This document shows, piece by piece, positions 24,098-33,529 of a DNA stretch of 47,776 nucleotides. This DNA is from Olsenella uli. Lineage in GTDB: Bacteria > Actinomycetota > Coriobacteriia > Coriobacteriales > Atopobiaceae. Position 1 is the stretch's first letter. Each line of letters begins with the position of its first letter. A program made the position numbers and the translations under genes. Where the stretch lies: positions 30-47,805 of the forward strand of contig NZ_CAAKON010000025.1 of the NCBI RefSeq assembly GCF_901212655.1. The letters are read 5' to 3'. The notes below the pieces were generated by a model. It saw only the letters and a list, made by a program, of their open reading frames with translations, ran no database searches and was not told the DNA's origin.

Positions 24098-25693
24098 CTA
24101 GGCGGCCGGAGTGGCCTTCTGGGCATCGTCGGTGCCCTTGTTCGAGAAGTTCACGACGCGGTTGTTGCCCCAGCACTTCTCGTACGGGAAGCCCGTGAGG
24201 TCCTCCACAAGCGCGCGGGTCTCGGGGTCCACGTCGGCCTTGGAGCCGCCGGCACGCAGGCGCTCGATCTCTGCCTGGAGCACGACGCGCTTCTCCTCGT
24301 CGAGCTTCACGCGGAAGGTGAAGAAGATGCCGAGCAGGCAGAAGAAGATCGGCACGAAGACGAAGATGTTCGTGAGCATCTCCACGACGCCGTCAGGCTG
24401 CACGTCGGCACCGCTCACGAAGCCTCCGGCGGCGAGCACGGCAGTGATGACGACCTTCTCGATAGCCATGAAGATGTTGTCGATCGTGGAGTTGACGGAG
24501 GCGTACTGGCCCTCGCGACGCTTGCCGGTGAGAATCTCGTCGACGTCGGGGATGAAGCTATAGGCGAAGTCGGTAGCGTTCACGACGCCCGTGATGCCGA
24601 AGTTGAGCGCGAGTGCCAGCACGATCCAGGCAACGATCGTGGCGGCCTGGCCGATCTGCTCGTGCACATGTGCCAGAACGAACATGAGGAGGAAGACCAC
24701 GATGGCCTCGACGGCGCCCACGCGGTACGAGCGGGAGCTTCCGATCTTGGCGTTGAGCCACATGAAGAAGCCCACGAGCGCGATGCCCACGGCGAACGAG
24801 ATGCCCGTCTGCAGCGACACCTGCGACGAGGTGAGGCCAAGCACGAAGATGAGGAAGTAGGTGAGGATGGCGCCACGGACGGCACGGAACATCGTCTCGG
24901 AGAGGTACATGCCCAGGTAGTTGCGGAACTCGCGGCAGGCGAAGGTGGAGACGTAGTTCCACACCACGAGCGGGATGCGCTTGAGCAGCGGCACCTTCTC
25001 GCCGTCATGCGCGTCGGCACCGGAGAAGTCGGTCGTGACGTCGTGGGGGCGTTCCTGGATCGTGAAGAGGCCGATGACGATGACGATGGCGAAGAACACG
25101 TTGTACAGAAGGCTCATGTTGAAGTAGACGTGCCAGTCGGACTCGCCCCAGGCCAGGAACAGATAGGTGTTGATCGTGGACAGGGCGATCGAGGCGACGG
25201 CCGTCGCGATCTGGTTGACGCCAACGAGCTGGGCGCGCTGCGTGGAGTTGTTGCTCATCTCGGAGGGCATCACGTACTGAACTGTGGAGTAGCCGCCGTT
25301 AGCCGTCCAGTACAGCAGGTTCGAGAGGAAGTAGAACCACATCGGCAGGCCGGGGATGAACTGCACCTGCATGAAGACGACCTGCACCGGTACCGTGAGC
25401 AGCAGCGTCGCGCGCCTCCGGCCAAACTTGCGTCCGAGCGCCGTGCTGTAGAGTCGGTCGGAGATGTAGCCCCACACCGGCGCCATGAACGCCGCGACGA
25501 TCGTGCCCACCGAGACGATCATGCCAGCCGAGGCGATGTCGATGCCGCCGAAGGTGGTGAAGAAGAACATCTGCCACAGACCGAGGAAGGTGTTGGCTAT
25601 GGTGCCGATGCCCACCGTTCCGTAGCCAAGCTTTGCCCTCAGGGGAAGCTTGGCGCTGAGCTGCTCCTTTGCGTCTTTCGTCGCGTTTGCCAT
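24098..25693 (-). CDS. GPH/MFS sugar:cation symporter, oligogalacturonide importer candidate (531 aa)
   Basis: Twelve-segment glycoside-pentoside-hexuronide symporter. Features: KLPLRAKLGYGTVGIG start of helix 1, FFFTTFGGI, FMAPVWGYISDR and GRKFGRRR between helices 2 and 3, PSEMSNNSTQRAQLVGVNQ, the DFAYSFIPDVDEILTGKRREGQYASVNS loop, and a C-terminal cytoplasmic extension ending in a KCWGNNRVVNF motif shared with the second symporter. The ATG at 25693 has AAGGAGA upstream. A perfect LacI-type palindrome lies 185 bases upstream. Position just ahead of the PL22 gene suggests uptake of unsaturated or short oligogalacturonides; substrate is inferred. Confidence 0.85.
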   Translation of the reverse strand: MANATKDAKEQLSAKLPLRAKLGYGTVGIGTIANTFLGLWQMFFFTTFGGIDIASAGMIVSVGTIVAAFMAPVWGYISDRLYSTALGRKFGRRRATLLLTVPVQVVFMQVQFIPGLPMWFYFLSNLLYWTANGGYSTVQYVMPSEMSNNSTQRAQLVGVNQIATAVASIALSTINTYLFLAWGESDWHVYFNMSLLYNVFFAIVIVIGLFTIQERPHDVTTDFSGADAHDGEKVPLLKRIPLVVWNYVSTFACREFRNYLGMYLSETMFRAVRGAILTYFLIFVLGLTSSQVSLQTGISFAVGIALVGFFMWLNAKIGSSRSYRVGAVEAIVVFLLMFVLAHVHEQIGQAATIVAWIVLALALNFGITGVVNATDFAYSFIPDVDEILTGKRREGQYASVNSTIDNIFMAIEKVVITAVLAAGGFVSGADVQPDGVVEMLTNIFVFVPIFFCLLGIFFTFRVKLDEEKRVVLQAEIERLRAGGSKADVDPETRALVEDLTGFPYEKCWGNNRVVNFSNKGTDDAQKATPAA

Positions 25694-26135
25694 AGGACTC
25701 TCCTTCTGATTCAGTGCGACCCCGTCCGAATCGTGCGGGTGACGGGAGAACGCATGCCCTCTGCGGGCATCGGACGCGCGCGGTCGCATGCCGCTTGACG
25801 TGGTTTCAGAATAAGGAGGCAGTCTTTGATGGCGGCGAACGCGCCGACCAACGCACCGAACGGCACCCCATATGAAAATGGAACCGGTTCCATAACCATA
25901 AACTCACGACATGATGGAATGCGTTTTCATACCCGTACGGCACTGAGCCACATAATCGCAGCTAGATTGCTTGCTCAAGAGAAAAGGCGATGCGACGGGT
26001 GCCGGGTGTTCGGCACGTGCGTCCGCCTATCAGACCCAATGGCGGCAGGCCTTCGCCCTCTGGAACAGCCGCGATTCCGCTCACCGGAGAAATCGCGCCG
26101 CTCGCCCGCCGCGGCAGTCTTGCACGGCCCCGCAC
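25694..26135. promoter_or_regulatory. regulatory region upstream of the first GPH symporter, with perfect LacI palindrome
   Basis: ATGGAACCGGTTCCAT at 25878-25893 is a perfect 16-base palindrome. A second right half-site GTTTTCAT ends at 25930. The flanking stretch is A/T-rich, as expected for a promoter. No gene is supported in the 442 bases; the second PL22 gene ends at 26136. Confidence 0.7.
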
Positions 26136-27425
26136 TCACGAGGCGAACGTCGCCGGGAAGCCCCACGCCGCGTCGGGCAGGCCCTGCTCGCCGGGCTCGA
26201 ACGGTCCGTGCACTCGGCCGCGCTCCCACAGGAAGCGCACCAGGTCCACGCGATAGATCGCCGGGTGGCCGTCGCGGTCGGAATTGAAGAGCACCCAACG
26301 GTTGTCGGAGGAAAACGCCGGGTGCGGATGCGTGTCCTGAATCGTCCCCCACTGGTGACCCCAGCTCGTGCCGTGATGGCAGAGGCGAAGCTCCCGCCAC
26401 GCACCCACGCCCATGAGGTAGAGGTAGTCGTCAACCTCGGCGGGCGCGGCAGGGGCGGCGTCGGAAAGCAGATGAAGCGGCACGCCGTTCGAGGCATCGC
26501 CCACGATCCAGCGATGGTTTCGAGAGCCCGAGGCGTGCGCGTAGAAATGACACCTCGTGACCTCACGAGACTCGAGCGTCTCGAAGTCCGTCACGCAGAT
26601 GCGCGCCCCCTGGCCAGACGTTGCGCCATCCTTGACCGTCTCCTCATCCAGATACTCGTAATAGAGCCCCGACCCGTCCTTGGCCCATGACTCCCCCACC
26701 ACGATTGCGCCCTCGGAGGTCTCGCGCACGCAGCGCACGTTCGTGCCGTCGCTGTTCACGAGCCACATGCGATCGTCGATGTAGTCGTACGGCCCCTCGT
26801 GGCAGTACAGGATGGTGGTGGGGTCGCCGGGACGGAGCGTCGCGAGGCCGAGCCAGCAGTGCTCGTCGCGCACGACGTGGCACTCGTTCGTTTGGCGGTC
26901 GAGCAGCACGATGCGACAGTGCGGCGAGGCAATCGTCGTGAGCGCAAAGTAGCTCCAGTCGGACTCCTCGACGCTCACCGGCACGGAGGTGTGCTCGTAC
27001 TCCGTGAGCACCACGTAGCGGCCATCCTCGGAGAGCGTGAAGCACTGGGGAAGCCATCCTGGCGCACAGGTGTAGACGCGCTCGCGCAGCAGCGTCTCGA
27101 GGTCGATGCGGCTCAGCTCGTCGCCCTGCAGGACGAGCACGTGCGCATCGTCCACATCGAGCCAGATGCCCCCGTACTCGCACAGGCCGCGTCCGCCCGT
27201 GAGCTGCACCGAGGTGTCCGTCATGAGGTTCATCGCATAGAGCTGGCGCGTCTCGCCGTATTCGCCCACATAGAGCAACAGCGAGCCGTCGGCCGAGGTG
27301 TACCGACAGGTGTGCTTGGGCAGGTGGCAGGTCACCTTGGGCGAGGTGAGCCGCTCCAGGCGCGCGCCCGTAGAGGGGTCGACGAACGACGCGAACTCGT
27401 TGTGGACCAGACTGCCTACCGCCAT
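26136..27425 (-). CDS. oligogalacturonate lyase-like protein, second PL22 copy (429 aa)
   Basis: Paralogue of the 22702 enzyme with the same propeller layout and all visible active-site elements: YCHEGPYDYIDDRMW (catalytic His), the HFYAHASG histidine and IQDTHPHPAF (Gln and two His for Mn). It differs by a C-terminal extension of some 30 residues after the usual YRVDLV end (residues WERGRVHGPF...FPATFAS) and by a divergent N-terminal third, suggesting different substrate length or decoration, for example methylated or acetylated digalacturonide. ATG 27425 has GGAGGAG upstream; an alternative ATG lies five codons earlier. It is downstream of the TIM-barrel isomerase gene by 182 bases. Confidence 0.88.
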   Translation of the reverse strand: MAVGSLVHNEFASFVDPSTGARLERLTSPKVTCHLPKHTCRYTSADGSLLLYVGEYGETRQLYAMNLMTDTSVQLTGGRGLCEYGGIWLDVDDAHVLVLQGDELSRIDLETLLRERVYTCAPGWLPQCFTLSEDGRYVVLTEYEHTSVPVSVEESDWSYFALTTIASPHCRIVLLDRQTNECHVVRDEHCWLGLATLRPGDPTTILYCHEGPYDYIDDRMWLVNSDGTNVRCVRETSEGAIVVGESWAKDGSGLYYEYLDEETVKDGATSGQGARICVTDFETLESREVTRCHFYAHASGSRNHRWIVGDASNGVPLHLLSDAAPAAPAEVDDYLYLMGVGAWRELRLCHHGTSWGHQWGTIQDTHPHPAFSSDNRWVLFNSDRDGHPAIYRVDLVRFLWERGRVHGPFEPGEQGLPDAAWGFPATFAS

Positions 27426-27607
27426 CCCAATCTCCTCCATTGCTCCCCCACCTCTCGGAGGAGCCATGAGCATCCTGCCTGCGTGACTACGGCACGCCCG
27501 GCCCCGGCCGCATCGCCGGGCGAATATCCGACATACGTAGGTACGTAGTATCACCGATGTAGCGCCAGAAGCCTAACCCATTGGGTCACCAGAGGCAGCG
27601 AGCTCTC
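27426..27607. other. intergenic leader with hairpin
   Basis: GCCCGGC near 27494 pairs with GCCGGGC near 27508, and a TACGTAGGTACGTA repeat lies near 27534-27547 beside a GATACT-like -10 box (minus strand). It may hold a separate promoter for the second PL22 gene. No T-run follows the hairpin. Confidence 0.35.
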
Positions 27608-28432
27608 CTATGCGTGCGCGCGGACGAACCGGCCGATCGCGTCGTTCTCCGTGAACTCGGTGAGCACGTAGCCATGCGGCTTGGCTGCGGTCACGGCCGC
27701 GAGCACACCGTCCACGTCCATCGAGCCCTCGCCGAGGTTCACGCGCACGAGCTCTCCGGCCTCGACGCGCCAATCCACGAGGTGCGTCGCCACGATGCGC
27801 GGCGCGAGGCGACCAAGCATCTCGTGGGTGACCTCGAGCTGGCGCGGGGCGAGCTCGGGCGTCACGAGCGCCGTTGGGTCGAGAATGAATCCCAGGTAGG
27901 GAGAGCCGCCCACGCGCTCGACGAGCCGCGCACACGTCTCGGCGTCGTGGATTGGGTGGTTCACGCCCGGCTCGATGCCCACGATTGTGCCCATGCGCTC
28001 GCCCACGGCCACGAGCCGCTCGATCACGGCGGCGGCCTCGTCGAAGGCCTCCGTCGTGAAGTTGGCCTCCGTGTAGCGGAAGCTCGGGTCCACCGAGCCC
28101 GTCTCCGACGCCACAATGGGCGCCCCGAAGTGTCGGGCGTTCGCGAGATAGGCCTCGAACTTCTCGATGCCCACCTCGCGTGCCACCGCATCGGCGTCAA
28201 TCATGTTGAAGTAGCAGCCCATGACCGCCACCTCCACGCCATGGGCGGCCAGCACGCGACGCACGTGGGCACCCATGCCGGGACTCACCTCGCGCGCCCC
28301 GCTCGCCATGTCCGGGAACGACTTGGCGAGCGCGAGCTGCACGTACCGTACGTCCTGCGCCTCGCAGGCCGCCCCCAGCTCCTCGGGCGTTCGCGGCGCC
28401 GTGAGGTCATGCGCCCTGCAACCGAACTCCAT
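27608..28432 (-). CDS. xylose-isomerase-like TIM-barrel sugar isomerase/epimerase (274 aa)
   Basis: Sugar phosphate isomerase/epimerase fold (AP endonuclease 2-like barrel). Candidate metal ligands follow the usual order: Glu in GTIVGIEPGVNHP (near residue 150), Asp in LGFILDPTALV (near 186), His in RIVATHLVDWR (near 218) and a C-terminal Glu in YVLTEFTEND. The start at 28432 has AGGAGG eight bases upstream, nine bases after the stop of the GH105 gene, so the two are co-transcribed. Placement between GH105 and PL22 makes it a candidate for handling the 4-deoxy-5-keto-uronate those enzymes release, since kduI is absent here, but the reaction is unknown. Confidence 0.78.
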   Translation of the reverse strand: MEFGCRAHDLTAPRTPEELGAACEAQDVRYVQLALAKSFPDMASGAREVSPGMGAHVRRVLAAHGVEVAVMGCYFNMIDADAVAREVGIEKFEAYLANARHFGAPIVASETGSVDPSFRYTEANFTTEAFDEAAAVIERLVAVGERMGTIVGIEPGVNHPIHDAETCARLVERVGGSPYLGFILDPTALVTPELAPRQLEVTHEMLGRLAPRIVATHLVDWRVEAGELVRVNLGEGSMDVDGVLAAVTAAKPHGYVLTEFTENDAIGRFVRAHA

Positions 28433-28441
28433 GCCGGCCTC

Positions 28442-29560
28442 CTAGCAGTAGCTCACGAGCGCCTCGGTGAGCGCGAGCACCGAGAGCGACTGACCGTAGG
28501 GCATGTCAGTGATGCCAACGTTGCGGTAGCCGTCGAGGTCTTCGAAGAGCGGCGTTCCCACCGAGACGTTCGCGAGCTGGCCGTGGTCGCCCATCTGCGC
28601 GAGCACGCCGTTGATGGCGCGGTTCGCCACGTCCTCGTAGCTCGGGTCCACGTAGCGCTTGTGCACGGCCTTCAGGATGCCGTAGGCAAATCCGGCAGAG
28701 CCGGAGGTCTCCACGTAGGAGTTCGGGTCGTTCACGAGCGTGTGCCACAGGCCCGTCTCGGCATCCTGGTACTTGGCGAGGGCGGCAATCTGCGCGCGGA
28801 GCACCTGCACGAGCATGCGGTAGAGCTCATCGTCCTCGTCCAGGTCGAGCACCTCGATGATCACCGGGAAGGCGATGGTGATCCAGCAGTTGCCGCGGCA
28901 CCACAGGGCCTCGGCGTAGTTGTCGCGACGCTCGAAGCTCCAGCCATGGAACCACAGGCCGCTCTTGCGGTCCACGAGGTACTTGATGTGGATCATGAGC
29001 TGGTAGCGAGCCTCTTCCACGCAGTCCTTGCGCCCCAGCAGCATGCCAATCTTGGCGAGCGGCAGCACGGCCATCATGAGCGTGTCGTCCCACATCTGGT
29101 TGGTGTTGGCTGGGCCGTAGGTGACGTGCTGGAAGCCGCCCTCGTCGGTGCGCGTGAGGTCGTTCATGCACCAATCGGCCCAGCGCTCGAGGTACGGCAG
29201 GTACCGGGAGTCGCCCGTGTCCTCGTAGAGGCAGGCCATGGCGAGCAGCGGTGCCATCGTGTTGATGTTCTTGCTCGGCGCCCCCTCACGCATGCGGGCC
29301 TCGAACCACTCGGTGACGATGCGGCGCGCCTTCTCGTTCCCGGTGTTTCGGTAGTTCATATAGGTGCCGAACAGGCCCACGCCCTGCGGCCAGTTCCAGA
29401 CGCACCAGCTCTTGTCGTCGACCTTGAGGCCGTCGAAGTCGAGCAGGAACTCGCCGGAGGTGTCGTCGATCTTGGTGAGGCAGTTGAGCAGGAGGTCCAC
29501 AGACCTCTCGAGCGTCTCCTTGGATGGCAGCTCGACCTCGGGCTTGTACTCGGTGCGCAT
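28442..29560 (-). CDS. unsaturated rhamnogalacturonyl hydrolase, GH105 (372 aa)
   Basis: Alpha6/alpha6-barrel hydrolase that removes the unsaturated galacturonyl residue left at the non-reducing end by rhamnogalacturonan lyase. Diagnostic segments: SWCVWNWPQGVGLFG, NINTMAPLLAMACLYEDTGD, NTNQMWDDTLMMAVLPLAKIG holding the catalytic Asp, GLWFHGWSF and LWCRGNCWITIAF, and the C-terminal SGSAGFAYGILKAV. The length is that of YteR/YesR-type enzymes. No signal peptide. It complements the PL4 lyase two genes upstream and would release rhamnose-containing products for the rha operon. Confidence 0.93.
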   Translation of the reverse strand: MRTEYKPEVELPSKETLERSVDLLLNCLTKIDDTSGEFLLDFDGLKVDDKSWCVWNWPQGVGLFGTYMNYRNTGNEKARRIVTEWFEARMREGAPSKNINTMAPLLAMACLYEDTGDSRYLPYLERWADWCMNDLTRTDEGGFQHVTYGPANTNQMWDDTLMMAVLPLAKIGMLLGRKDCVEEARYQLMIHIKYLVDRKSGLWFHGWSFERRDNYAEALWCRGNCWITIAFPVIIEVLDLDEDDELYRMLVQVLRAQIAALAKYQDAETGLWHTLVNDPNSYVETSGSAGFAYGILKAVHKRYVDPSYEDVANRAINGVLAQMGDHGQLANVSVGTPLFEDLDGYRNVGITDMPYGQSLSVLALTEALVSYC

Positions 29561-29701
29561 GATGGGACCTTTCTGACAGATGGCGTAACGTTCGGGAATC
29601 GCCCCGTGGGGCGAGAGATCCTGGGCAAGGGCGGAATGGGGGCAAGGGACCTAAAGGCCTGCCCGCGACCAAGGGGGCGCAGGCGGGAGATGGCGGGCTC
29701 G

Positions 29702-31282
29702 CTAGCTCAGCTCGACGGCGGGGTCATCGTCCACGGGCAGGTCGTGCGACATGCGGACCGGCTCGGAGGCAACGCCGTCGGTCCAGGCGCACACCGCGTA
29801 CGTGACATGACGGCTCTGGCCGGGCAGGGGCAGGCTGAGATACTCGGGCTTGATGGTAACCGAGCGCGTGTAGACGCGGCCCGTCTCGGCGCTCGCCCGC
29901 TCCACCACGTAGTAGTCCGCGCCTCCCGCCGGCTCCTTCCAGCGCAGCCGCACGGAGGGGCCGATGTTGTTGCGGACGTTCTCGGCCTCGAGCTCGCGCA
30001 CGGCGCCAGGCGCAACAGGCCCGGGCACGGCGGGCGCCTCGGGCGTAACGTCGCTCGCGAGCGTCACCCACGGAAACGCCTTCGCAAGACCACGAGCCAC
30101 GATGCCGGCGTACTTGAACGCGCCGAGCGTGGAGAGATGCGTGGAGTCGCGGATGCCATCGGGATGGCTCGCGTACTGGAACGGGTCCGCACGCAGGAAG
30201 ATCGCCTCGCGCGCCTCGTCCGGCAGGGCCTGGAGGTACCCAAGTGCCTCGGCACGTAGGTCGACGAGGGCCACGTCGTGCTCTGCGGCATAGGCACGAG
30301 CGACGGCAGCATAGTCATCGAGCTCGGTCGCGGGGCGCTCGGTGCCGGCGGCCCAATACTGCGGCGTCGTCGTCACGAGCACAGGCGTGGCGCCGCGGTC
30401 TGCCACGCTCGCCACATACCGGTCGACCCAGACCGCGAAGTCCTCGGGCGAGGCATAGCGCATCGGACGCGTCTTAGACGTGTCGTTGATGCCAAAGGCG
30501 ATGAGCACCGCGTCGCCGGGACGCAGCACCTCGAGCAGCTTCTCGAAGCGATGCTCGGCCGCATACGACCTGAACGCGCGGCCGCCGAGGGCCTTGTTGT
30601 AGATCGTGGGGCCGTTGCCCTCGAACACGCGCGCCTGACGCACGGCGCTCGTGTCATCGTGGCTCACCGTGGCGACATGGCCCTCGTAGAGGTACCAGTA
30701 GAGCCATTCGCCCCAGCCAGACTGCGGACGCTCCTCGTCGAAGTAGGTCTGGACGGTCGAGTCCGCCGCGATGAGGATGCGCGGGCTCCTGGCCGGCTCG
30801 TGCTCGACGGGCGTGCAGACGAGCGAGGCGAGCGTGAGGTCGCTCCAGGCGGTCGTGGCGTCGTCGGCACCCTCGGCCGGCACGAGCGTGAGCTCGAGCT
30901 CGCGACGGTCGAGCGGCACGTCGAGCTCGACCGTGCGGCGTGCGCCTGCCGCAAGCGAGAGGCGCGCGCGGGCCACGCCGTTCGCGACAACCGCAAGCCG
31001 CTGGTCCTCCGCGGCGCCGACAAGCTCGAGCACAAGATGCCAGTCGCGGGCGGCAAGCGAGGTCAGCCGCACGACCGTGCCCTCGTAGTAGGTGGCGCGG
31101 GCGATGGTGTTCGCGTCCCCGTTCAGCGCCTCGGACTCCTCGGCAAGCCGACGAGCCCGCACGGCCAGGCCCCCGGGCGCCGAGGGTGCCGGGCGCTCCT
31201 CGGACACGCGCCACACGTACGTGCCGTCGACCCAGCCGGCGGCCTCTCTCGGATACGTGCGGACGATATCGGTGCGATCCAT
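29702..31282 (-). CDS. SGNH acetylesterase, CE12-like, with flanking beta domains (526 aa)
   Basis: Rhamnogalacturonan acetylesterase-type enzyme. An N-terminal beta-sandwich (about residues 1-165; YEGTVVRLTSLAARDWHLVLEL pattern) precedes the SGNH domain: block I AADSTVQTY near 175, RPQSGWGEW, block II-like ALGGRAFRSY, block III GINDTSK, block V DSTHLS. A fibronectin-like C-terminal domain (RLRWKEPAGGADYYVVERA) follows. ATG 31282 has GAGAGG upstream. A GTG 23 codons earlier would add a short hydrophobic stretch, but it lacks a ribosome binding site and arises from a 21-base duplication. Probably cytoplasmic. Same domain order as its longer neighbour at 31439. Confidence 0.88.
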   Translation of the reverse strand: MDRTDIVRTYPREAAGWVDGTYVWRVSEERPAPSAPGGLAVRARRLAEESEALNGDANTIARATYYEGTVVRLTSLAARDWHLVLELVGAAEDQRLAVVANGVARARLSLAAGARRTVELDVPLDRRELELTLVPAEGADDATTAWSDLTLASLVCTPVEHEPARSPRILIAADSTVQTYFDEERPQSGWGEWLYWYLYEGHVATVSHDDTSAVRQARVFEGNGPTIYNKALGGRAFRSYAAEHRFEKLLEVLRPGDAVLIAFGINDTSKTRPMRYASPEDFAVWVDRYVASVADRGATPVLVTTTPQYWAAGTERPATELDDYAAVARAYAAEHDVALVDLRAEALGYLQALPDEAREAIFLRADPFQYASHPDGIRDSTHLSTLGAFKYAGIVARGLAKAFPWVTLASDVTPEAPAVPGPVAPGAVRELEAENVRNNIGPSVRLRWKEPAGGADYYVVERASAETGRVYTRSVTIKPEYLSLPLPGQSRHVTYAVCAWTDGVASEPVRMSHDLPVDDDPAVELS

Positions 31283-31294
31283 GCTAGTTCCTCT

Positions 31295-31335
31295 CAAGAC
31301 GTGAAGCGGGAGAAGCAAGACGTGAAGCGGAGATG
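31295..31335. repeat. tandem 21-base duplication upstream of the CE12 gene
   Basis: CAAGACGTGAAGCGG at 31295 is repeated at 31316, period 21, in the 156-base spacer between the two CE12-like genes. Confidence 0.5.
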
Positions 31336-31438
31336 GTCCTTGCCGTCCCACTTGCCGTCCCTCGCGACAGGGAGGCGGGGCAATCAGAGGACTCGCGACT
31401 CCAGCTCGGAGCCGCGGGCGTCAGGGAGCGGGCGGCCG

Positions 31439-33529
31439 TCAGAACGGAACCTCCCAGCTCGAGCGAGCCGTCGCAGCGTCAACCGCGTGACAGGGCAGCT
31501 CGGCCGCGTCGCTGAGACAGGGTCCGTCTGCGGAGGAGCCCTCCACGTAGACCTGCCACCCCGGCTCGCGGCTCACGCCGTAGCTGTGAAGGCCGTCCAC
31601 GCAGGCGGCCCCGATGGTGCCGAGGGCGGTGATTTGCCCGGTCCGCACGTTGCGTGCAAGCACGCGGTATTCGTCCACTCCGGGGCGGGCGTTGAAGCGC
31701 ACCGAGAAGTTGATGCGGTCCGCGATGCCCGCGGCGTCCACCTCGTAGAGGTCCATGCCCGTGATGCGGCGCTCGGCAGCGGCGCCCGTCGCGAACTCGT
31801 GCGTGACGGAGACCTCCGACACGGGACCCGCGGCGTTGCCGCGCCACGCACGCACCACGTAGCGCACCTGCCTGACCCGCCCTGGGGCGGCCACGTCGAA
31901 GAAGTCCGGGAGCAGGGCCGTCATGCGAGCGGGGGCGCAGGACCCGTCCTTTCCCTCGAAGCGGTCGATGGTGTAGTAGGTCGCGGCCGGGTCGGCATCC
32001 CAGAAGAGCCTCACGCCGGGACGGGCACCCGCGTCGTCGACGCGCGCCTGGAGATGTGCCGGCGCCACGGGTTCGCCAGACGGCGCATCGTCCGTGAACG
32101 AGAGGCCCGGCACAACCGCAGCCAGGCCCTGGGCCACGATGCGCCCGAAGGTGCGCGCGCCGAGCGGCGAGAGATGCGTCGAGTCGTCGATGCCGTCTGG
32201 ATGGCTCGCGTACTGGCCGGCTGAGAGCTTCATGTAGAGGGCCCGCGAGCGCTCCGGGCCGAGCCCGGCCACCATCTCCCCCGCACGTGCGGAGAGGTCG
32301 ACAAGCGCCACGTCCTCGCGTGCGCAATAGGCGCGCTCGACGTCGGCGTATTCGGCGAAGTCGATCGTCAGCCGTCCCGCAGCGTCGAAGTTGTGGCGCG
32401 GCGGGGGCGTCACGGCCACGGGCGTGGCCCCACGGTCGCGCGCCGCGGTGACATAGCGGTCGAGCAGCCCCTCGAACGCGGAGGGCGTCGCGTAGCGCAG
32501 GGGTCGCGCGCGCGTGGCGTCGTTGGCACCAAACTGGAAGACGAGCACGTCGCCGGGACGCACGCAGGCGAGCACCTGGGCGAGCTTGCCCTCGGCGATG
32601 AACGAGCGCGCGCTGCGCCCGGCCATGGCCGCGTTCACAACGAGGGCGCCGGACGCGGGCACGTAGCGGGTGGCCTGCTCGTAGTCGAAGCGCGCGTCAT
32701 GCTCGACCACGCAGGCGCCCTGACCGAGGTAGCGAGCGAGCGCCTCTCCCCAGCCGGTCTGGGGACGCACGGCGGCGCCGTAGGTCTGGGCAAGCGAGTC
32801 GGAGGCGATGTAGATGGTGGGACGCGCGAGAGATACGGGGGCCGAGGAGGCGGCGTCTGGGCAAGCAGACGGGCGTCCGGCCGCCGCGGGCACACTCGGC
32901 GCCTGCGCTACCGGCGCCGCCTCGAGCGAGACGAGCTCGACCGCACAGGTCCCCTCGGCACGCACGACGGGCTCGGATGCCGCCTCGGCAGACGCCGGCA
33001 CCACGAGCTCGGGCGCAGCCGAGACGTCGAGACCGCGCCTCGTGAGCGCCACCTCGATCGAAGCCTCGACGAGGCCCTCCGCCGGCACGTCCACCACCTG
33101 ACGCAGCGCCCCGTCCGCGACGAGACGCACCCGGCAGGCCGTGCCGTCCACAGAGGCGAGCCCGAGCGACACCCGGAGGTTCACGGAGCGGGAGGGCACG
33201 CGCACGAGCCGGCCATAGAGACGATCGAACGTGCCGACCGTGGCGCGCGCCCCGTCGAGCGAAGGGCTGTCCTCGACGACGCGACGCGTCCTGAGCACGA
33301 TGCCGCCACGGGCACCTCGCTCGGCAGCACGCACGGAAAGGACCTCCTCGCGATCGCGGAAGATGCCGCCCTCCCATGCGCACGGGCCCTCGTAGCCGCG
33401 CTCGAGCACCTGCATGCCTGCGGGAAGCCGCGCCGGCGCACGTCCCGACCCGGCAACCTCGTCCACGCCACGCGCTCCGTTCTCCAGCGCCCTCTCGCCC
33501 ACACCCTGAGAGCCTCGCGGATCGGACAT
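31439..33529 (-). CDS. large SGNH acetylesterase, CE12-like, multidomain (696 aa)
   Basis: Domain order as in the 29702 protein but longer at both ends. The N-terminal beta domain (about 1-225, after a Gly/Ala-rich start) is followed by the SGNH core: ASDSLAQTY near 245, RPQTGWGEAL, AMAGRSARSF, GANDATR near 345, and DSTHLSPLGA near 470. Two fibronectin-type modules follow (VRLFWDADPAATYYTIDRF and INFSVRFNARPGVDEYRVLAR). ATG 33529 shares a base with the PL4 stop (TGATG), so PL4 and this esterase are translationally coupled; a GTG one codon earlier is possible. No signal peptide. Probably deacetylates rhamnogalacturonan products generated by that lyase. Confidence 0.87.
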   Translation of the reverse strand: MSDPRGSQGVGERALENGARGVDEVAGSGRAPARLPAGMQVLERGYEGPCAWEGGIFRDREEVLSVRAAERGARGGIVLRTRRVVEDSPSLDGARATVGTFDRLYGRLVRVPSRSVNLRVSLGLASVDGTACRVRLVADGALRQVVDVPAEGLVEASIEVALTRRGLDVSAAPELVVPASAEAASEPVVRAEGTCAVELVSLEAAPVAQAPSVPAAAGRPSACPDAASSAPVSLARPTIYIASDSLAQTYGAAVRPQTGWGEALARYLGQGACVVEHDARFDYEQATRYVPASGALVVNAAMAGRSARSFIAEGKLAQVLACVRPGDVLVFQFGANDATRARPLRYATPSAFEGLLDRYVTAARDRGATPVAVTPPPRHNFDAAGRLTIDFAEYADVERAYCAREDVALVDLSARAGEMVAGLGPERSRALYMKLSAGQYASHPDGIDDSTHLSPLGARTFGRIVAQGLAAVVPGLSFTDDAPSGEPVAPAHLQARVDDAGARPGVRLFWDADPAATYYTIDRFEGKDGSCAPARMTALLPDFFDVAAPGRVRQVRYVVRAWRGNAAGPVSEVSVTHEFATGAAAERRITGMDLYEVDAAGIADRINFSVRFNARPGVDEYRVLARNVRTGQITALGTIGAACVDGLHSYGVSREPGWQVYVEGSSADGPCLSDAAELPCHAVDAATARSSWEVPF

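Noticed and set aside
31283..31351. Upstream GTG giving the CE12 protein a short hydrophobic N terminus
   Set aside because: No ribosome binding site, and the hydrophobic residues arise from a 21-base tandem duplication; ATG 31282 has GAGAGG.
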